Below are positions 7,938 to 14,005 of a DNA stretch of 14,005 bases, piece after piece; positions within the stretch are counted from its first letter, which is position 1; the number at the start of each line of letters is the position of its first letter. The translations under genes were made by a program, and so were the position numbers. The notes beneath the pieces were generated by a model that was given only the letters and a program-made list of their open reading frames with translations, made no database searches and had not been told where the DNA came from. The DNA is from JBCCQL01 sp039414355 (GTDB lineage: Bacteria; Planctomycetota; Planctomycetia; Pirellulales; Lacipirellulaceae), in assembly GCA_039414355.1 (NCBI GenBank), contig JBCDJN010000130.1:1-14005 (forward strand), read 5' to 3'.

Positions 7938-8837
7938 ATGGACCAACGCTGTCACGGCCGATCGGCGGTAGCGCCGCGAAGCTGCGGCTTCACCGTTTGC
8001 GAGCTGCTCGTCGCGTTCGCCTGCGTCGCCCTTGTGCTTTCACTGCTGCTGCCAGCAGTCGTTTCAGCTCGCGAATCGGCGCGACGATCGACGTGCGAGA
8101 GTCGATTGCGTCAGATCGGCGTCGCTGTCCACGCGTTCCACGAATCGCAACGAAGACTCCCGGCTGCGTGGCATAGCAGCGCTAGCGAGCGAGACTTCCT
8201 CTACGCGTGGGCGACCGAGTTGCTGCCCGAGATCGGTGAAGCCGCCTTGGCGGACAGGCTTCGCCGTTCGGCAAACGCTGCGGCAAACCTCTCCGACGCC
8301 TCGCTCGCCTTGTGGCTCTGCCCGTCCGACATCACGGCGCCTTCATTCGATTTGAGGTCTGACGCGGGTAGCCACGCGCCCGCGGCCAACGGTGGCCTGC
8401 CGATGGGCGAGGTGCTGCGGTCGCTCCCCACGGCCAACTATGTGGCCGTCTTCGGAACCACAAAGGCGGGCGACCAGTACCCGGATCCTGGTGAACCCAA
8501 CCCCGGCCCGGGAAACGGTCCGATTGTGAACGATAACCCCGTGCGTTTGGCGTGCCTTCAGCGAGGGGCGTCAAGGACGACGCTGATTGGCGAACGCACC
8601 ATGTCGATGCTGCCTTCCACCTGGTTGGGCGTCGACGCGTCCGGGGAAGAGGGGCCGTGTCGAGTTGTCGCGTCGGCGATCACGAGACCGAACTGCCGGG
8701 AATGCGACGAGTGCGAGTTCAGCAGCCGTCATAGGAGTGGCGTCAATTTCTTGTGGGCAGACGGGCGTGTTGCGTTCATGAGCGAGAGCGTTGAAACAGC
8801 CCTCTACCGAAGATACTCGCAGAGATTCAACGACTAG
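7938..8837 (+). CDS. Pseudopilin-like protein, DUF1559 (H-X9-DG) type
   Basis: A 299-residue protein. The N-terminus has a type IV prepilin cleavage site, CG-FTVCELLV (cleavage after G17, Glu at +5), followed by a hydrophobic helix to about residue 43 (ending LLLPAVVSARESARR). The C-terminus has the H-X9-DG motif (H265, D275, G276) in HRSGVNFLWADGR. These mark the large planctomycete DUF1559 family of pilin-like surface or periplasmic proteins, whose exact role is unknown. One oddity is a CxxCxxC cluster at C253, C256 and C259 just before the H-X9-DG motif, plus extra cysteines around the prepilin site. The ATG at 7938 is used; no strong Shine-Dalgarno is seen. It is first of three genes, with only 10 bp to the repressor start. 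Confidence 0.88.
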   Translation: MDQRCHGRSAVAPRSCGFTVCELLVAFACVALVLSLLLPAVVSARESARRSTCESRLRQIGVAVHAFHESQRRLPAAWHSSASERDFLYAWATELLPEIGEAALADRLRRSANAAANLSDASLALWLCPSDITAPSFDLRSDAGSHAPAANGGLPMGEVLRSLPTANYVAVFGTTKAGDQYPDPGEPNPGPGNGPIVNDNPVRLACLQRGASRTTLIGERTMSMLPSTWLGVDASGEEGPCRVVASAITRPNCRECDECEFSSRHRSGVNFLWADGRVAFMSESVETALYRRYSQRFND

Positions 8838-8847
8838 GCAGGACTCG

Positions 8848-9237
8848 ATGACGCGACACCAAGGCGAGTTGCCCATGCTTACCGCGCCCGAAGCCGAGGT
8901 GATGAACGTGGTGTGGGGCGCCGGCGAGACAACCATCGCTGACATCGTTGACCATATTCCCAGAGAGCTTGCCTACACGACCGTCATGACGACCGTTCGC
9001 ATCCTTGAGGAGAAAGGCTTCGTCAAGAAACGAGGCAAGCAGGGCCGCGCGTTCCTTTACGCGGCTGCCGTCGACAAAGCGACGGCAACGTCCTCGATGA
9101 CACACGAGGTCGCAAGCCGGCTGTTCGCGGGGTCGGTCAAGCAGCTCATGCTCAGTCTCCTAGGCGACTCGACGGTCGATGCGGACGATCTTGCTGAGAT
9201 CAGGCAGGTTATCGAGCAGCTGGAGGCCAAGTCGTGA
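8848..9237 (+). CDS. BlaI/MecI/CopY-family transcriptional repressor
   Basis: A 129-residue protein from the ATG at 8848. The open frame extends upstream to 8791, but that part overlaps the previous gene and does not look like the family. The winged-helix domain covers about 10-75: LTAPEAEVMNVVWGAGETTI, recognition-helix region ELAYTTVMTTVRILEEKGFV, and wing KKRGKQGRAFLYAA. Residues 84-129 are the dimerisation helices. In staphylococcal BlaI the protease cuts at an Asn-Phe pair in LVLNF; the equivalent here appears to be LMLSL (about 100-104), so the cut site is not conserved as such. It probably represses its own operon through the dyad at 7867. It lies 10 bp after the pseudopilin gene and overlaps the M56 gene by 4 bp (GTGA). 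Confidence 0.93.
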   Translation: MTRHQGELPMLTAPEAEVMNVVWGAGETTIADIVDHIPRELAYTTVMTTVRILEEKGFVKKRGKQGRAFLYAAAVDKATATSSMTHEVASRLFAGSVKQLMLSLLGDSTVDADDLAEIRQVIEQLEAKS

Positions 9238-10322
9238 ACAGCCTCCAATGGTTGCAAGTCGTAGTCTCATTCACGGTTCAAGCCACCCTCGTTATCAGCA
9301 TCGCTTGGGGGGTGGAACGCTGGGCCACGTCTTCTATGGCGAAAGCCCGTGTCTGGACCGCCTGCTTTGTGAGCCTGCTGCTGCTCTTCGCGGCTGGCCT
9401 CTTGCTGCCAAGGCTCGAGTGGCTTCACCCGTGGTCGGCTCTCGGCCCGAGGAAGCTCCTTGCGGTCGCCAACATCGAGCTCGTGCTCGGAAAGTGCCTG
9501 CTGCTGATTTGGTTGGGCGGCTCGGCAGTCATGACGGCACGCTGGGTGATGCAGTTCTTGCAAGTGCGGGCATTCATTGCTCAGTGCCCGGAGTACCCAC
9601 GCGAAGAACAGGACCGGCTGCGGCGTCAGATACCGGAAGACCAGGCTGGGCCTCGCGTCGAAGATCTGTCTTTCCGAAAGAGCCCGGAGGAGCTCGGGCC
9701 CTTCTGCTATCAGTTTCATCAACCGCTCATCTTCTTGCCGGCAACGCTGGTGCTAGGCGACAAGACCGAGTTGCAGCACGTCCTGAGGCACGAGATTACG
9801 CACCTTTGTACGCAGCACCCGATGCAGCTGTTCCTCCAGAAGCTAACGCAGGTGGTGCTGTGGTTTCACCCCCTTGTATGGACGAGCAGCCGCCGGTCTT
9901 CGCTCGTGCGAGAGTTCGTATGCGACGACGCTGCGAGCGGCGACGCCCAATCAACCGCGTCGTACCTGCGCACCCTGTTGCGCATCGTAGAGAACCGCTC
10001 GTCGACCCCGGGAGGCGCGCTCATGCTCGGCCGCAGCCAAGGCGAGCTCAAGCTGCGAGCCCGTCGACTCGCCTTTGAGCTTGATCGTCGGCGGCCCAAC
10101 GGAGCCTGGGCGCCGACTGTGGTGTGCTTGGCCGCCATTGTGTTGTCGCAGCTGTGGCTGCCAACGAATCCGCTGGCGTCGCGCCATTCGAACTACTCGC
10201 CCTGGCCAACATGGACCGCGACCGTTGCCCACGCGTTTGGGATTAGCCTGCGAGATTATGAGACCTTCGATGACCAGTTGCAGATCGACGAACTGCTGAA
10301 CCCGGAATGCCGCGCCGAGTGA
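9234..10322 (+). CDS. M56 family (BlaR1/MecR1-like) membrane metalloprotease without penicillin-sensor domain
   Basis: A 362-residue protein. Hydrophobic segments lie at about 8-26, 40-58, 82-104 and 292-310. The zinc-protease motif HEITH (186-190) is followed by a FHPLVW segment (211-216) and the downstream glutamate in EFVCDD (227-232), as in BlaR1/MecR1. In that family an external signal triggers cleavage of the BlaI/MecI repressor. True BlaR1 carries a penicillin-binding sensor of about 250 residues after the last membrane helix. Here only about 52 residues follow (311-362), so the signal must be sensed differently. The start is GTG at 9234, overlapping the repressor stop, with GGAGG at 9222-9226 and 7 nt spacing. 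This overlap signals tight co-expression with the repressor. Confidence 0.92.
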   Translation: MNSLQWLQVVVSFTVQATLVISIAWGVERWATSSMAKARVWTACFVSLLLLFAAGLLLPRLEWLHPWSALGPRKLLAVANIELVLGKCLLLIWLGGSAVMTARWVMQFLQVRAFIAQCPEYPREEQDRLRRQIPEDQAGPRVEDLSFRKSPEELGPFCYQFHQPLIFLPATLVLGDKTELQHVLRHEITHLCTQHPMQLFLQKLTQVVLWFHPLVWTSSRRSSLVREFVCDDAASGDAQSTASYLRTLLRIVENRSSTPGGALMLGRSQGELKLRARRLAFELDRRRPNGAWAPTVVCLAAIVLSQLWLPTNPLASRHSNYSPWPTWTATVAHAFGISLRDYETFDDQLQIDELLNPECRAE

Positions 10323-10334
10323 GCGCGTTTTTTT
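10311..10334 (+). terminator. Intrinsic terminator of the pseudopilin-blaI-M56 operon
   Basis: CGCGC (10311-10315) pairs with GCGCG (10323-10327) around a 7-nt loop and is followed by seven T residues (10328-10334). The stop codon of the protease gene lies in the loop. It separates the operon from the glycosyltransferase gene, which should then have its own promoter. Confidence 0.75.
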
Positions 10335-10340
10335 CCGGGT

Positions 10341-10362
10341 AACTCCTAAGGATGTAGTAGTT
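10341..10362. promoter_or_regulatory. Dyad upstream of the glycosyltransferase gene, candidate second BlaI-type operator
   Basis: AACTCCTA (10341-10348) and TAGTAGTT (10355-10362) are inverted repeats with seven of eight pairs matching, around a 6-nt spacer AGGATG. The core resembles the dyad at 7867-7882: each can be written as five-base inner arms ending CTA and starting TAGTA around a 6-nt spacer, and both share CTA-AGGAT or CTAAAGGAT in the middle. It lies 7 bp after the terminator T-run and 75-97 bp before the GTG start, where a promoter is expected. Weak promoter-like hexamers (TTTCCG at 10332, TAGTAG at 10355, 17 bp apart) overlap it. Confidence 0.45.
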
Positions 10363-10437
10363 GCGGCCAAGCCAATCGGGCTGCGGTCCAAGGATGGAGC
10401 GTGCCGCGCCGCAGAATCAAAGCAAGGAAGCGAACAG

Positions 10438-12897
10438 GTGACGACTCAACAAGCGGTTGAAGGCGCCGCAACATCACAGCCTTCCGCTGCAGGCATCTCT
10501 CTCGTCTTGCCCGCGTGGAACGAGAGTGAGACTCTCCCCCTTGCAGTTCGCGAAGCCGACCAGGCGCTCCGTTCGGCGGTTGGTCTGTACGAGATCATCG
10601 TGGTCGACGATGGAAGCACCGACGAGACAGCAGAACGCCTGCAGGCACTCGAGCGGGAGTACTCGGCGCTGCGGGTCGTTCGACATGAAACCAACCGGGG
10701 TTACGGCGCCGCTCTGCGGACCGGGTTCGCCGCTGCCCGGTGCGAGTTCGTTGCGTTCACGGACGCCGATCTCCAGTTTGACCTCCACGAGATCTCCCGC
10801 TTCGTCTTCTTGGCGAGAGACTACGACATTGTCTGCGGCTACCGCATCGATCGCCAGGATTCCCCGCTCCGGTGCTTCTACTCGCGTGTGTACAACGCGC
10901 TCGTTCGAGCCTTAATCGGAACAAGCGTGCGAGACATCGACTGCGCATTCAAACTCTTCCGACGTGAAGAACTGCAGGAGCTCCCGATCACGACGGACGG
11001 CTTTCTGGTCAACACGGAGCTCCTGACGTCTGCGCAACGCAACGGGCTTTCGGTCGTTGAAGTCGGCGTCACACACCGCCCCCGCGCCGGGGGCGAGAGC
11101 ACGGTCTCCGTCTTACACATACCGGCCGTGCTCGCTGGCTTGCTCCGTTTTTGGTGGAGCCGGGTGCAGTTTCCCGGGGGAGAATCCCGCCGATCGGATG
11201 GATCGGGCCTCGCGGCGCCTAGCGGGCCGGGCCGGCGCCTGCGCTGGATGCAGGGGCTTCTGCTCGTGCTGGCGGGGCTGCTGTTGCTGACCGGGCTTAG
11301 CTACCCGCTGATTGACCGTGACGAGACCCGATACGCCGAGATCCCACGGGAGATGATGGTGACCGGCGACTGGCTCGTGCCTCAGCTGAATTTCAAAACC
11401 TACTACGACAAGCCTCCGCTGCTGTACTGGGCATGCGCAGCGAGCTACTCCGTGTTCGGCGTGTCCGAGTGGGCCGCGAGAATCGTCCCGGCGTTGTGCG
11501 GTGTCTTCACGCTTTCGATGACAATCGCCTTCGGCAATCGGCTCTTCAATCACCGAGTCGGACTGCTGGGCGGCGTTGCCTTGCTCCTGTCGCCGGGTTT
11601 CCTCGGAGGGAGCCGCGTGCTCTTGATCGATGGGTTGTTGACCTGCTGCGTATCTCTTTCCGTGTTCGCCGCGTGCGAAGCCCTTCGTCGCGGTCGAATG
11701 ATCACGGGTTGGTGGCTCGTCGCCAGCGTTGCTGTGGGCCTCGGATGCCTGGCAAAAGGGCCGATCGCGATCGTGCTGTTCTTGCCACCGGTTGTCGTCT
11801 ACGCGTGGCTAACGGATCGAGCATTCCGGCCGCGGCCACGCCACTGGCTCCTCTTCTTTGTGGTCGTGGCCGCGATGACAGCCCCTTGGCTTGTGGCGGT
11901 CAGTCAGAAGGTTCCGGACTTCGCTTACCAGTTCTTCTACCGACACAACGTCGAGCGCTTCGGCGGAGCGTTCCACGCCAAGCCGGTTTGGTTTTTCCTG
12001 CCCGTCCTGCTGCTCGGGGGATTCCCGTGCAGCTTGTTGACTTTCCACTGCCTCGGCTACCTCGCCAGTCGAGAGGAATCCGTGCGTCGTCGAAGAACCC
12101 CTCAGTTGGGATTGCTCGTACTCTGGGCGCTCTGGTGCCTTGCCTTCTTCTCCGCTTCCAGCTGCAAGCTACCGATGTACATCTTGCCCGCTGCTCCCGC
12201 CATGGCTCTGGTCCTCGCGAAGTACCTAGACGACCTGCTCTGGCAGAAGACCGAGAGCAGGCGGAGCATCTACCCGGCGCGACACGCACCCTGGATCGCC
12301 ACGGCGCTGAGCATCCTCCTCGGATTAGGTTTCGTCAGCTTTGGGGCTTGGAAGGGGTTCGAGTCTCAGAACAGCGTTGTGTTCGTCGTTTGCTGCGGCG
12401 CCGTGCTCTTGCTGGCCGTTGAGTTCCTTCGCCGCCGCGTGCGACGACCTGACCTCGCCTGGGGGGTGACCGCAGTCGCTGCACTGGTGCTGGCGGCGCT
12501 GGTGTTGCACCGAGAGATTCCGAGGTACGCCGCGTCACAGACTCTCTTCGGCCCCACGTCACCGCTGAGGCGTGAGCTCGCCTCCGATCCGGCGATACAC
12601 GTCGTGACCGTTGGGCATGAGTGGTCCGAGGTGCCCTACTATTTGAACCGAACCGCGATTGAGAATGTGGATTGGCTTGAGACGGAAAACGTTGCGCGTA
12701 ACGGCAGAACTAACTGCCGGGTGCTGATCGTCGCCAGGCAGTCCATCGAGACTGCCGACTTAATGCGATCTCTACCGAGAGCAGGTCACTTGGTCTCCAT
12801 AGCCGAACGGGGAAAAGCTCAAGTCCTCCTCGTGGATCTTCCCAAATCCGGAACTCTCGTTGCCGAAGCCGAGTCGGAGGCTACGTCGGTTCGCTAG
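10438..12897 (+). CDS. Two-domain glycosyltransferase: GT2 polyprenyl-phosphate type fused to ArnT/PMT-like membrane transferase
   Basis: An 819-residue protein. Residues about 19-245 are a DPM1-like GT2 domain: SLVLPAWNES (21-30), VVDDGSTDET (55-64), and the DAD metal-binding motif at 109-111. Such domains charge polyprenyl phosphate with a sugar. After a Gly/Ser/Arg linker (246-269) comes a membrane transferase with about 12-13 helices (271-690). Its first external loop reads DRDETRYAEIPREM (293-306) and then GDWLVP and YYDKPPLLYW, closely like ArnT, which uses a lipid-linked sugar donor to modify envelope glycans. SCKLPMYILPAAPAM (575-589) is another family landmark. Residues 691-819 look soluble. 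The fusion would couple donor synthesis and transfer. The start is GTG at 10438, with AAGGAAG about 10 nt upstream. The sugar and acceptor are unknown. Confidence 0.9.
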   Translation: MTTQQAVEGAATSQPSAAGISLVLPAWNESETLPLAVREADQALRSAVGLYEIIVVDDGSTDETAERLQALEREYSALRVVRHETNRGYGAALRTGFAAARCEFVAFTDADLQFDLHEISRFVFLARDYDIVCGYRIDRQDSPLRCFYSRVYNALVRALIGTSVRDIDCAFKLFRREELQELPITTDGFLVNTELLTSAQRNGLSVVEVGVTHRPRAGGESTVSVLHIPAVLAGLLRFWWSRVQFPGGESRRSDGSGLAAPSGPGRRLRWMQGLLLVLAGLLLLTGLSYPLIDRDETRYAEIPREMMVTGDWLVPQLNFKTYYDKPPLLYWACAASYSVFGVSEWAARIVPALCGVFTLSMTIAFGNRLFNHRVGLLGGVALLLSPGFLGGSRVLLIDGLLTCCVSLSVFAACEALRRGRMITGWWLVASVAVGLGCLAKGPIAIVLFLPPVVVYAWLTDRAFRPRPRHWLLFFVVVAAMTAPWLVAVSQKVPDFAYQFFYRHNVERFGGAFHAKPVWFFLPVLLLGGFPCSLLTFHCLGYLASREESVRRRRTPQLGLLVLWALWCLAFFSASSCKLPMYILPAAPAMALVLAKYLDDLLWQKTESRRSIYPARHAPWIATALSILLGLGFVSFGAWKGFESQNSVVFVVCCGAVLLLAVEFLRRRVRRPDLAWGVTAVAALVLAALVLHREIPRYAASQTLFGPTSPLRRELASDPAIHVVTVGHEWSEVPYYLNRTAIENVDWLETENVARNGRTNCRVLIVARQSIETADLMRSLPRAGHLVSIAERGKAQVLLVDLPKSGTLVAEAESEATSVR

Positions 12898-12907
12898 CTC
12901 TCTTTTT
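12877..12907 (+). terminator. Probable intrinsic terminator of the glycosyltransferase gene
   Basis: GAG-GCTA (12877-12883) pairs with TAGC-CTC (12895-12902, one bulged T) around an 11-nt loop and is followed by five T residues (12903-12907). The stop codon lies within the 3' arm, as with the terminator at 10311. The stem is modest, so confidence is moderate. Confidence 0.45.
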
Positions 12908-12909
12908 CG

Positions 12910-12954
12910 CCTCGCAGAGTTCAAGATCGTCACCATTCACAGGGTTTTGCGAGG
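12910..12954. repeat. Inverted repeat just upstream of the tRNA fragment
   Basis: CCTCGCA (12910-12916) and TGCGAGG (12948-12954) are perfect 7-bp inverted arms 31 bp apart, ending 9 bp before the tRNA fragment. The role is unknown. It could be chance, an RNA stem, or a binding site flanking an old recombination point. Confidence 0.3.
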
Positions 12955-12963
12955 TTGCTAACT

Positions 12964-13007
12964 GACTCATAATCCCATTGTCGGGGGTTCGAGTCCCTCC
13001 CGGGCCA
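12964..13007 (+). pseudogene. Partial tRNA copy (3' half, from anticodon arm to discriminator)
   Basis: This stretch matches the complete tRNA at 34-77 in 41 of 44 positions, in the same orientation. It includes a perfect block (12980-13005 against 50-75) covering the T arm and most of the acceptor 3' strand. Mismatches fall at 12977, 12979 and 13006. The upstream half (D arm and 5' acceptor strand) is absent, so no functional tRNA can form. The 13006 difference restores a perfect complement to the 5' acceptor strand of the complete gene (GGCCCGG with CCGGGCC), whereas 12977 breaks the anticodon stem. It is best read as an integration scar (attR-like) or a duplicated, decaying tRNA remnant. 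Confidence 0.85.
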
Positions 13008-13058
13008 ATTTCGCGTTGTGCGGATTCGCTCGGGTTACTCGCGGAGGGTGCTGTCGGT

Positions 13059-14005
13059 TTGCTTGACGACGAACAGTCTTCCGCCGCGTCGCCCACGCCC
13101 GGCCGGCAGCCGGCGTTCTTTCGCGCGGTGGCGATGCTTGCCCTGGTGCTGGCGGGCGAGGCGATCTTCTTTCTGCCGTTCCACATCACCCGGCACTTCC
13201 GGCCCACGTTCGTGCAGGTCTTTGGCATCGGTCAGGACGAACTCGGCGCGATGCAGGCGCTCTACGGCATCGTGGCGGCGTTCGCCTATCTGGTGGGCGG
13301 CGGCTTCGCCGATTCGATTCAGCCCCGCAAGCTGCTCGCCGGTTCGCTGGTGGTGACGGGGCTTTCGGGTCTGTACCTGGCGACGATCCCCTCGTCGACC
13401 GGGCTCTACTGCCTGTACGCGTTTTGGGGGGCGTCGACCATCGTCCCGTTTTGGTCGGCGTTGATCCGTGCCACGCGCGATTGGGGCGACAGCCGGGAGC
13501 AGGGCGCCGCGTTCGGCGTGCTGGACGGCGGCCGCGGTTTGATGGCGGCGTTGTTGGGGGCGTGTGCCCTCTGGCTGTTCGCGCTGTGCTTCCCCGGTGG
13601 GATCGAAGCGGCCACGCCCGAGCAGCGTGTCGAAGGCCTCCGCTACGTGATCCTGACCTACACCGCAGCTTGCTTTGTGGCGGCCGTGTCGGCGTACTCG
13701 TTTGTGTCGCCGTCCACGTCGGTCGAGTCGGGCGAAGACCACGCCGGTTTCGATTGGCCGAAGATGCGTGAGTGCTTCGCCATGCCCGCCGTCTGGCTGC
13801 AGGCCGGCATCATTGTGGCGGCTTACACCATCTTCAAAGGCCGCGACTTCTACACCCAATACGCCTACGACGTGTGGGGTTGGTCGGAGATGCAGACCGC
13901 CCACTTCAGCACCGTGAGCACCTGGGTGCGTCCCGTGGCGGCGGTGGGCGCCGGGCTGCTGGCGGACCGCTGGCTTTCGACCCGGGTGATCGCGCTCTGC
14001 TTCAC
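13059..14005 (+). CDS. Major facilitator superfamily transporter, 5' part (cut by window edge)
   Basis: An open frame runs without a stop from the TTG at 13059 to the window end, giving about 315 residues. GGAGGG at 13043-13048 lies 10 nt before the TTG, and no other in-frame start is seen nearby. After a short polar N-terminus come typical MFS helices: FFRAVAMLALVLAGEAIFF, GAMQALYGIVAAFAYLVGGG with the following FADSIQPRKLL (the loop 2-3 signature position), LLAGSLVVTGLSGLYLATI, then LYCLYAFWGASTIVPFWSAL, and RGLMAALLGACALWLFALCF. A further pair follows near the edge. MFS proteins move small solutes across the inner membrane using ion gradients. The substrate cannot be told. The gene lies 51 bp after the tRNA fragment. 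Confidence 0.85.
   Translation, partial: MLDDEQSSAASPTPGRQPAFFRAVAMLALVLAGEAIFFLPFHITRHFRPTFVQVFGIGQDELGAMQALYGIVAAFAYLVGGGFADSIQPRKLLAGSLVVTGLSGLYLATIPSSTGLYCLYAFWGASTIVPFWSALIRATRDWGDSREQGAAFGVLDGGRGLMAALLGACALWLFALCFPGGIEAATPEQRVEGLRYVILTYTAACFVAAVSAYSFVSPSTSVESGEDHAGFDWPKMRECFAMPAVWLQAGIIVAAYTIFKGRDFYTQYAYDVWGWSEMQTAHFSTVSTWVRPVAAVGAGLLADRWLSTRVIALCF

Noticed and set aside
13035..13904. 289-codon leftward frame over the MFS gene
   Set aside because: The rightward frame shows clear MFS membrane helices with no stop to the window edge, so the leftward frame is a shadow.

Overview
The window reads as bacterial chromosome from a planctomycete. It is GC-rich and holds a DUF1592-family c-type cytochrome protein followed by a DUF1552 protein, a pseudopilin-like protein with the C-terminal H-X9-DG motif (DUF1559 type), and a BlaI/M56 pair. 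This combination is typical of Planctomycetota, probably Pirellulales; the family assignment is inference from gene content.

Layout. A complete CAU tRNA gene lies at the left edge (4-77). After a 245-bp spacer comes a leftward three-gene operon (5542 to 323): an exported DUF1587/1592/1588/1585 protein with two CxxCH haem motifs, a Tat-type DUF1552 protein, and an exported ankyrin-repeat protein. An extended -10 promoter is visible near 5605. A 726-bp gene-free stretch (5543-6268) rich in hairpins separates this operon from a rightward RhlE-type DEAD-box RNA helicase (6269-7756). Next come a rightward operon of a pseudopilin-like gene, blaI-type repressor and M56 (BlaR1-like) protease (7938-10322), closed by an intrinsic terminator, and a large glycosyltransferase fusion (GT2 plus ArnT/PMT-like, 10438-12897). 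A 3'-half copy of the tRNA (12964-13007) follows, and the 5' part of an MFS transporter runs off the right edge.

How the parts may work together. The BlaI-type repressor and the membrane protease probably form a signal-cleavage-derepression switch. Two similar dyads (TACTA-N6-TAGTA type) sit in the promoter regions of this operon (7867-7882) and of the glycosyltransferase gene (10341-10362). I infer that both are BlaI operators, so that an envelope-sensing protease would control a pseudopilin-like protein and an envelope glycosyltransferase. The protease lacks the penicillin-binding sensor domain of true BlaR1, so its signal is unlikely to be beta-lactam bound through that domain.

The complete tRNA and its 3'-half copy are direct repeats that bracket almost 13 kb. 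This is the geometry of a tRNA-targeted integration, but no integrase gene is visible and most of the enclosed genes look like ordinary planctomycete chromosome.
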